Assembly (NCBI GenBank): GCA_949841465.1
Contig: CATKZW010000020.1
Coordinates: forward strand, 1-51,516
DNA: 51,516 nt
Direction of reading: 5' to 3'
From: an uncultured Oscillospiraceae bacterium
GTDB taxonomy: Bacteria; Bacillota; Clostridia; Oscillospirales; Oscillospiraceae
The notes below the pieces were generated by a model. The model did not search any database. It saw only the letters and a program-made list of their open reading frames with translations, and was not told where the DNA came from. Shown here piece after piece: positions 46,376-51,516 of the stretch. The position numbers and the translations under genes were made by a program. Positions within the stretch are counted from its first letter, which is position 1. Every line of letters begins with the position of its first letter.

Positions 46376-46601
46376 AGTCTCTGAACTCAAATAATTTGCA
46401 TAGTGGTATATTTAAGGCTTTTGAGATATCAATCAAGGTATCAAGACTGCATCCCTTCGCGTTGCTTTCAAATCTTTGAAAATGGTTTGTGCTTACTCCA
46501 ATCGTTTCTGCCAGCTGTTCCTGCGTTATTTGCTGTTTTCTCCGGTAATATAGGACATTTAAACTGATTTTTAACCACACATCACGGTTTTCATCTTTCA
46601 T
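46374..46601 (-). CDS. Small XRE-family DNA-binding protein
   Basis: A 75-residue helix-turn-helix protein: ISLNVLYYRRKQQITQEQLA, ETIGVSTNHFQRFES, then LDTLIDISKALNIPLCKLFE. It is essentially a bare Cro/C1 domain, as in small regulators or antitoxins. AAAGGTGAT precedes ATG 46601. The DNA is AT-rich compared with gyrA. It is convergent with gyrA and divergent from the rnhA region. Confidence 0.88.
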   Translation of the reverse strand: MKDENRDVWLKISLNVLYYRRKQQITQEQLAETIGVSTNHFQRFESNAKGCSLDTLIDISKALNIPLCKLFEFRD

Positions 46602-46680
46602 AAGTATCACCTTTTATATATTCTATCTGAAAGATGGAAAAATTTAATAACTTTAAAATCAGGTTATCCAACTTTTTAGA

Positions 46681-46709
46681 TTGCTTTTCCAAATGAAAGG
46701 TGTTATAAT
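46681..46709 (+). promoter_or_regulatory. Promoter upstream of the rnhA region
   Basis: TTGCTT (46681-46686), exactly 17 nt, TATAAT (46704-46709). Transcription would begin near 46716, inside the long open frame that ends as rnhA, so translation must start downstream of that. Confidence 0.7.
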
Positions 46710-46716
46710 ACAATCC

Positions 46717-46989
46717 GTGAGGTGGTATATCATAGATATTATAATTGATATTGCGATAAAAATATATCTACCCATATTTATCGTAAGCTTAGTGATATTG
46801 CTGTTCTATATTATCACTTATGTCCCAATTCAGTTTATAGCATGGATTGCCTGGCTTCTCCCCCTGCCAAGAAGGGAGACGCGCAGAGAATATGTGATTG
46901 ACTTTTTGTGTGACGTCGTGTATCCTTGGTACTGGAATAACCTCCCTCGCCGATGGAGGAACCGACAAAACAGGAAAAGGAATCCGAAT
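46717..46989 (+). other. In-frame membrane-segment extension ahead of rnhA
   Basis: An open frame continuous with rnhA, without a stop for about 90 codons in AT-rich DNA, encodes two hydrophobic stretches ([20 protein letters not shown] and [15 protein letters not shown]) and then a basic, Trp-rich stretch ([20 protein letters not shown]). It has no good ATG: GTG 46717 is at the predicted transcript start, and GAGGTGG (46719-46725) precedes only ATA/ATT codons. It may be a membrane-anchoring N-terminus of RNase H made from a rare start codon, or a separate degenerate membrane gene. Confidence 0.5.
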
Positions 46990-47427
46990 ATGAAAACAGT
47001 CACGCTATATACCGACGGAGCCTGCTCCGGAAACCCCGGTCCCGGTGGCTGGGGTGTGGTCCTGCTGTACGACGGGCATGAGAAGCAGCTCAGCGGCGGC
47101 GAGAAGAACACCACAAACAACCGCATGGAACTGACGGCCGTCATCAAGGGACTGGAGGCGTTGAAGGAGCCCTGCATAGTGGAGCTCTACTCTGACTCGA
47201 AATATGTAATCGATGCGTTGGAGAAGGGCTGGGCCAAGGGCTGGAAGGCGCGGGGCTGGGTCAAGTCGGACAAGAAGCCTGCGATGAACCCCGACCTGTG
47301 GGAGCGGCTTTTGGAGCTGTGCGGCAAGCACGTGGTGAACCTCCACTGGGTAAAGGGGCACTCAAACAATCCGTTCAATGAGCGCTGCGACCTGCTGGCG
47401 GTCAGCGAATGGATGAAGCTGAGATAG
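46990..47427 (+). CDS. rnhA: Ribonuclease HI
   Basis: Degrades RNA in RNA-DNA hybrids. The 145-residue domain has the catalytic residues in [18 protein letters not shown] (Asp), [10 protein letters not shown] (Glu), LYSDSKYV (Asp), and the His/Asp end [22 protein letters not shown] 46990 has AAAAGGAA at good spacing. The open frame runs on upstream into a membrane-spanning extension, so a longer, anchored form may also be made. It ends at a GC hairpin terminator. Confidence 0.95.
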   Translation: MKTVTLYTDGACSGNPGPGGWGVVLLYDGHEKQLSGGEKNTTNNRMELTAVIKGLEALKEPCIVELYSDSKYVIDALEKGWAKGWKARGWVKSDKKPAMNPDLWERLLELCGKHVVNLHWVKGHSNNPFNERCDLLAVSEWMKLR

Positions 47428-47428
47428 A

Positions 47429-47457
47429 GAAAACGCCGGGGAGACCCGGCGCTTTCT
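47429..47457 (+). terminator. Intrinsic terminator after rnhA
   Basis: CGCCGGG (47434-47440) and CCCGGCG (47445-47451) with flanking A and T runs. It overlaps the 3' end of the convergent ribbon-helix-helix gene. Confidence 0.78.
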
Positions 47458-47616
47458 TCATTCTGCTCTCTCTCGACCGAACTGTTCCAAATGATCTCTG
47501 AGGGCCAGGTTGATATAGCTTGAAACCGACCGGTCATCATTTTCAGCCAATTCTTTGACTTTTAGATAGACTGGCTCATCAAGTGTAATGCTGATTTGTA
47601 CTTTCAATGGCTTCAT
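47458..47616 (-). CDS. Ribbon-helix-helix (CopG-like) protein, 52 residues
   Basis: A small protein of 52 residues: MKPLKVQISITLDEPVYLKV, KELAENDDRSVSSYINLALR, DHLEQFGRERAE. The alternating strand KVQISITL, followed by two helices with the turn DRSVSSYI, is the ribbon-helix-helix DNA-binding fold used by CopG and many antitoxins. AGGTGATTATT precedes ATG 47616. It is convergent with rnhA and divergent from a 55-residue gene. A toxin partner is not evident. Confidence 0.8.
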   Translation of the reverse strand: MKPLKVQISITLDEPVYLKVKELAENDDRSVSSYINLALRDHLEQFGRERAE

Positions 47617-47659
47617 AATAATCACCTGCATATGTTATACCATTTTAAGCGATAGAATA

Positions 47660-47688
47660 TTGACAAATAATATAAACTAATATATAAT
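47660..47688 (+). promoter_or_regulatory. Consensus promoter for the 55-residue gene
   Basis: TTGACA (47660-47665), 17 nt, TATAAT (47683-47688): a perfect match. The same AT-rich 88-nt spacer must hold the divergent ribbon-helix-helix promoter, so that protein could repress both. Confidence 0.88.
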
Positions 47689-47704
47689 ATTATGAGGTGA
47701 TATT

Positions 47705-47872
47705 ATGAATGAAATGGAATTTGACAAGGCGTTATCCGCGTTTCTGGACGACGCGAAGTGCGAACAGGTCAACGAGGCGCTTTTTGAACTGGTCCGCTCC
47801 TCCTTCACCGCCGGCTGGAAAGCGGCCATGGGCTCTGATATCAAACGGATTATGGATATTGATAAAAGATAG
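47705..47872 (+). CDS. 55-residue protein of unknown function
   Basis: A short protein starting MNEMEFDKALSAFLDDAKCE and ending SDIKRIMDIDKR. It is predicted to be mostly helical and acidic, with FELVRSSFTAGWKAAMG in the middle. AGGTGATATT precedes ATG 47705, and a consensus promoter and a terminator frame it, so it is a real single gene. I do not recognise the family. Its divergent neighbour is a ribbon-helix-helix protein. Confidence 0.75.
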   Translation: MNEMEFDKALSAFLDDAKCEQVNEALFELVRSSFTAGWKAAMGSDIKRIMDIDKR

Positions 47873-47873
47873 C

Positions 47874-47907
47874 AAAAGGCCTCTCCCCATCGGGAGAGGC
47901 CCTTTTT
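47874..47907. terminator. Bidirectional terminator between the 55-residue gene and aspS
   Basis: AAAAGGCCTCTCCC (47874-47887) and GGGAGAGGCC...TTTTT (47892-47907) form a stem of 10 GC-rich pairs with A and T flanks, 1 nt after one gene and 1 nt before the aspS stop. Confidence 0.9.
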
Positions 47908-47908
47908 G

Positions 47909-49687
47909 TTACTCTTCCTCCTGTTTGGTGCAAACGATGTTCAGCTCATCCAGCTGCTTTTGCTCCACAAAAGAGGGTGCGCCCATCATCACATCCTGGG
48001 CGTTTTTGTTCATGGGGAAGGGGATGATCTCCCGGATGGAGTCCTCCCCGGCCAGCAGCATGACCATGCGGTCCACGCCGGGGGCGATGCCCGCGTGGGG
48101 GGGAGCGCCATAGGTGAAGGCGTTGTACATGGCGGGGAACTTGGCCTTCACGTCCTCCTCGCCCAGCCGCACCAGCTGGAACGCCTCAATCATGATTTCG
48201 GGGTCGTGGTTGCGCACCGCGCCGGAGGACAGCTCCACGCCGTTGCACACCAGGTCATACTGGAACGCGGTGATGGTCAGCGGGTCAACCTCCCCGGCCG
48301 CCGCCTTTTTGAGGATGTCCAGCCCGCCGTTGGGCATGGAGAAGGGGTTGTGGCAGAACTCCAGCTCGCCGGACTCCTCGCCGATTTCGTACATGGGGAA
48401 GTCCACGATCCAGCAGAACTCATAGCGCTCAGTGTCCATGTGGCCGGGGCAGAACGCGCCCAGCTTGTTTCTCAGCACGCCGGCGGTCTTTTGGGCGGCC
48501 GGCAGCCTGCCCGCGGTGAGGCCCACGAAGCAGCCGGGTGTCAGCCCAAGGGCCTGGACCACCTGGTCCTTGATGGGCTGGACGAACTTGGCGATGCCGC
48601 CCACAATCTCGCCGTTCTCGTCGTAACGGAACCAATAGGCCTTATTGCCGGACTGGACCTCCACCTCATTGCACAGTCCGTCGATCTGCTTTCGGGTTCC
48701 GGAGAAGCCGGTGACCACGATTGCCTTAACGGTGTTCCCCTCAAAGGGCGGGAAGCCGCACCCGGCCAGCAGGTCGGTGGCGTCGGTCAGGGTCAGGTCA
48801 ATGCGCAGGTCTGGCTTATCGGAGCCGTACTTGTCCATGGCCTCCAGATAGGGGATGCGGGCAAAGGGGGCGGCGGAGGCGGTGTTATACTTGCCGTATT
48901 CAGCGAAGATGGGGGGCAGCACCCGCTCCAGCACGGAGAACACGTCGTCCTGATCGGCGAAGGCCATCTCCATGTCCAGCTGGTAGAACTCGCCGGGGGA
49001 GCGGTCGCCCCGGGCGTCCTCGTCCCGGAAGCAGGGGGCGATCTGGAAGTAGCGGTCGAAGCCGGAGGCCATCAGCAGCTGCTTGAACTGCTGGGGGGCC
49101 TGTGGCAAGGCATAGAACTTGCCTGGGTGCTTGCGGGAGGGCACCAGGTAATCCCGGGCCCCCTCGGGGGAGGAGGCGGTGAGGATGGGGGTGGTGATTT
49201 CCAGGAAGCCCTCGGCCAGCATGGCGGCGCGGAGTGCGGCCACCACATTGCACCGCAGAATGATGTTGTTCTTGACCTCCGGATTGCGCAGATCAAGATA
49301 GCGGTACTTGAGCCGCTGGGTCTCGTCGGCCTCCCGTGACCGGTTGATCTGGAAGGGCAGCTCGTTGTGGCGGCACCGCCCCAGCACCTCGATCTTGGCG
49401 GGCACTACTTCAATATCGCCGGTGGGCATATTGGGGTTCTTGCTGTCCCGCTCCCGGACGACGCCCTCCACCGAGATGGTGGACTCCTTGTTGAGCCCCT
49501 TGACGGCGGCCATCATCTCCTCCGTCTCAATGACCACCTGGGTGGTGCCATAGAAGTCCCGCAGGACCACAAAGGCCAGGTTCTGGCCCACCTCCCGGAC
49601 GTTTTCCATCCAGCCGGCCAGCTTTACCTGCTGGCCCACGTGCTCCATGCGCAGGTCGCCGCAGGTGTGGGTGCGTGATTGAAACAT
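47909..49687 (-). CDS. aspS: Aspartyl-tRNA synthetase
   Basis: Class II synthetase, 592 residues, of the bacterial type with an inserted GAD-like domain. The N-terminal OB fold has LAGWMENVREVGQNLAFVVL; motif 2 reads PCFRDEDARGDRSPGEFYQL (one residue longer than the common form), and motif 3 is GVDRMVMLLAGEDSIREIIP. ATG 49687 has GGAG at 9 nt. It follows hisS by 54 nt, the usual hisS-aspS operon. Whether it also charges tRNA-Asn cannot be decided from this window. Confidence 0.97.
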   Translation of the reverse strand: MFQSRTHTCGDLRMEHVGQQVKLAGWMENVREVGQNLAFVVLRDFYGTTQVVIETEEMMAAVKGLNKESTISVEGVVRERDSKNPNMPTGDIEVVPAKIEVLGRCRHNELPFQINRSREADETQRLKYRYLDLRNPEVKNNIILRCNVVAALRAAMLAEGFLEITTPILTASSPEGARDYLVPSRKHPGKFYALPQAPQQFKQLLMASGFDRYFQIAPCFRDEDARGDRSPGEFYQLDMEMAFADQDDVFSVLERVLPPIFAEYGKYNTASAAPFARIPYLEAMDKYGSDKPDLRIDLTLTDATDLLAGCGFPPFEGNTVKAIVVTGFSGTRKQIDGLCNEVEVQSGNKAYWFRYDENGEIVGGIAKFVQPIKDQVVQALGLTPGCFVGLTAGRLPAAQKTAGVLRNKLGAFCPGHMDTERYEFCWIVDFPMYEIGEESGELEFCHNPFSMPNGGLDILKKAAAGEVDPLTITAFQYDLVCNGVELSSGAVRNHDPEIMIEAFQLVRLGEEDVKAKFPAMYNAFTYGAPPHAGIAPGVDRMVMLLAGEDSIREIIPFPMNKNAQDVMMGAPSFVEQKQLDELNIVCTKQEEE

Positions 49688-49741
49688 GGAAATCAACTCC
49701 AATCTGTAATCATGAAAGTATTTTAAACTTCTTGTTTAAGC

Positions 49742-51109
49742 CTAATCAGACGTCTGTTCCCGAATCGGGGCGGCGTTCCCCCGCTCCCGGATGGCGGCGC
49801 GAACCCTTTCCACGGCTTGGTCCACAGGCATAGTCTCCTGCTCCCCGGAGAGCATATCCTTCACGGAGACAGCGTTTTTCGCAATCTCGTCCTCCCCCAG
49901 GAAGGCCGCGAAGGGTACACCCAGCCGGTCGGCGTAGGTCATTTTCTGCTTGAACTTCTTCTGTTCAGTGTACAGCTGGGCCCGCACGCCTGCCGAGCGC
50001 AGCCGGGTGGCAAACCCGATAGCGGGGGCGAGGTCATCGGTCATGGGCAGTATGAGCACATCGGCGGGGGAGGTGATGAGCTGGTCGTTGAGATATCCCT
50101 GTTCCTCCAGTACATAGAACAGGCGGGTCAGACCGATGGAAATTCCGACGCCTGGAAGTTGTTTATCAGTATAATATTCCGCTAAGTTGTCATATCGTCC
50201 CCCGGAGCAGATGGAACCAATCTCCGGGTGGTCGGTCATAAAGGTCTCATACACGGTGCCCGTATAGTAGTCCAGCCCTCGGGCGATGGTCAGGTCCACT
50301 GTGAAATTCTCCTCCGGCACGCCGAACGCGCCCAGATATTTGACCACCGTGTTCAGCTCATCCAGCCCCTGGTCAAAGACCTGGCTTTTCCCGCGATACT
50401 CCTCCAGGGCGGTCAGGACCTCCTGGTTGGATCCCTTGATGGAGATGAACCTGGTTACCTCGCCCACGGCGTCCTGGTCCATACCTATCTCGTCATAGAG
50501 CATCAGCCCCACCTTTTCCGCGCCGATCTTGGGCAGCTTGTCCACCACCCGCATGATGTCCCCGGCCCTGTGCTCCCAGTGGAGGAGCTGGTAGAACCCA
50601 GTGAGGAGTTTCCGGTTGTTGACCCGGATCTGGAACCGCTTCAGCCCCAGGGCGGTGAAGGTCTGGTAGATGATGGAGGGAATCTCCGCCTCATTGACGA
50701 TATCCAGCTTTCCGTCGCCGATGACGTCGATATCCGCCTGATAGAACTCCCGGAACCGCCCCCGCTGGGCCCGCTCCCCGCGGTAGACCTTGCCGATCTG
50801 GAACCGGCGGAAGGGGAAGGAGAGGTCCGCGTAGTGGAGCGCCACGTACTTGGCCAGCGGCACCGTCAAATCGAACCGCAGGGACAGATCGGAATCCCCT
50901 TTGGAGAACCGGTAGATCTGCTTTTCAGTCTCCCCGCCAGCCTTGGCCAGCAGCACCTCGCTGGCCTCGATGATCGGGGTGTCCAGGGGAGTGAACCCGT
51001 AAAGGGAATAGGATTTACGAAGCAGCTCCGCCATCCGCTCAAACTGCACCTGCCGGGCGGGGAGCAGCTCCATGAAGCCGGACAGTGTGCGTGGTTTTTG
51101 TTTCGCCAT
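49742..51109 (-). CDS. hisS: Histidyl-tRNA synthetase
   Basis: Class II synthetase, 455 residues. Motif 2 region FPFRRFQIGKVYRGERAQRG, histidine-binding motifs ARGLDYYTGTVYE and SGGRYDNLAEYY, and a C-terminal anticodon-binding domain (ADVLILPMTDDLAPA onward) are clear. GGAGAAAT precedes ATG 51109. It is first of the hisS-aspS transcript; I see no T-box in its leader, which instead contains a family A element. Confidence 0.96.
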   Translation of the reverse strand: MAKQKPRTLSGFMELLPARQVQFERMAELLRKSYSLYGFTPLDTPIIEASEVLLAKAGGETEKQIYRFSKGDSDLSLRFDLTVPLAKYVALHYADLSFPFRRFQIGKVYRGERAQRGRFREFYQADIDVIGDGKLDIVNEAEIPSIIYQTFTALGLKRFQIRVNNRKLLTGFYQLLHWEHRAGDIMRVVDKLPKIGAEKVGLMLYDEIGMDQDAVGEVTRFISIKGSNQEVLTALEEYRGKSQVFDQGLDELNTVVKYLGAFGVPEENFTVDLTIARGLDYYTGTVYETFMTDHPEIGSICSGGRYDNLAEYYTDKQLPGVGISIGLTRLFYVLEEQGYLNDQLITSPADVLILPMTDDLAPAIGFATRLRSAGVRAQLYTEQKKFKQKMTYADRLGVPFAAFLGEDEIAKNAVSVKDMLSGEQETMPVDQAVERVRAAIRERGNAAPIREQTSD

Positions 51110-51132
51110 ATTGATTTCTCCTTTCAGTTCTC

Positions 51133-51370
51133 GTTCCTTTTTCTTAAAAGAAAAAGGAACCGAAAAAGAACTTTAGACCGTTACCTACGGGTTAATATAA
51201 TAAAGTTATCGCTCGACCACTAAATGAGTGATTACTGATGATAAATAATTTTGCTATTGTTTTATTAAGAAGTTAATTTTTTCCGCGTTAAAAAAAAGCA
51301 GCAGTTACCTGATAGAAGTCTAAAAGTTTCTTTTTTCGCCTCCTTTTTTCTTTTCAAAGAAAAAAGGAGG
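51133..51370. repeat. Family A hairpin-ended element, copy 4, in the hisS leader
   Basis: The left hairpin GTTCCTTTTTCTT...GGAAC (51133-51160) is followed by AAAAAGAACTTTAGACCGTT and ACC, then TCGCTCGACCACTAAAT, an AT-rich centre, GTCTAAAAGTTTCTTTTTTC and the right hairpin CCTCCTTTTTTC...GGAGG (51339-51370). It lies between the hisS promoter and start codon, so it should be transcribed as part of the leader. Confidence 0.8.
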
Positions 51371-51447
51371 CCGCCGGAGGCATACAAACCCAACGCTCCC
51401 GCCCCCATGGCTGGGACGAGAGCGCAAAACCGTTTGTGGGTGGGGAT

Positions 51448-51475
51448 ATTATACCAAGCCTGTGGAAAAAGTCAA
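51448..51475 (-). promoter_or_regulatory. Promoter of hisS-aspS with an embedded DnaA-box-like site
   Basis: Minus-strand TTGACT (complement of 51470-51475), 16 nt, TATAAT (complement of 51448-51453). The spacer contains TTTTCCACA (complement of 51461-51469), one mismatch from the DnaA box. The rest of 51371-51516 shows no gene. Confidence 0.7.
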
Positions 51476-51516
51476 GGCTTTACACTTTCAACGGCGCAGT
51501 GGGGTGGCTGATAAGC

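Overview
The window looks like chromosome from a GC-rich Firmicute of class Clostridia, most likely Oscillospiraceae (Flavonifractor / Pseudoflavonifractor / Oscillibacter-like). The evidence is the gene content (sepF and divIVA, RemB, a Prp protease beside an L27 that carries the cleavable Firmicute N-terminus, an Ile T-box, murT, hemZ), the strong GGAGG-type ribosome binding sites, and the DnaA-type origin neighbourhood. This placement is inferred from protein character, not from a database search.

Layout. 1-2.3 kb (+): an ECF sigma factor, a membrane-anchored serpin in the position of its anti-sigma factor, and a 49-residue membrane protein, joined by two ATGA overlaps. 2.3-6.1 kb (-): ileS behind an Ile-specific T-box leader, with a GIY-YIG-like gene between them. 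6.3-8.2 kb (-): an HTH regulator, a small membrane protein and prmA. 8.4-17.7 kb (-): a gatD-like gene, an AT-rich GNAT gene, murT, a GyrI-like gene, mnmG, a sugar acetyltransferase, a metallophosphoesterase, a DEAD-box helicase and shikimate kinase. 17.8-18.6 kb (-): a PilZ protein. 18.7-23.3 kb (+): miaA, hfq, an HlyD-like protein, a yggS-type gene, sepF and divIVA. 23.3-25.0 kb (-): a Cys/His-rich lipoprotein and gapA. 25.3-26.9 kb (+): a CLC transporter and an acetyltransferase relic. 27.1-30.2 kb (-): the rplU-prp-rpmA-obgE ribosome/GTPase group. 30.4-31.1 kb (+): a lipoprotein. 31.1-33.3 kb (-): hemZ and an MBL hydrolase. 33.6-36.9 kb (-): jag, yidC, yidD, rnpA and rpmH. 37.4-46.3 kb (+): dnaA, probable oriC, dnaN, S4 protein, recF, remB, gyrB and gyrA. 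46.4-47.9 kb: a small AT-rich patch with an HTH gene, rnhA with a membrane extension, a ribbon-helix-helix protein and a 55-residue protein. 47.9-51.5 kb (-): hisS-aspS.

Most genes left of the dnaA-dnaN origin are transcribed leftward and those right of it rightward, so most run with replication. The miaA-divIVA and hisS-aspS blocks are the main exceptions.

Two dispersed repeat families run through the intergenic spaces. Family A (four near-complete copies of about 175-256 bp plus one remnant) is bounded by inverted ends carrying A/T-rich hairpins and shares an internal CGCTCGAC-type motif. Family B (about 40-140 bp modules, sometimes in tandem) starts GTTGTCACGC and ends GCGCTTCT. Its cores form nested hairpins whose stems differ between copies but stay paired, and one copy lies inside the ileS T-box leader. 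The strongest candidates for new biology are the ECF-serpin module, these two repeat families, and a GatD-like partner of MurT that has lost both expected catalytic residues.
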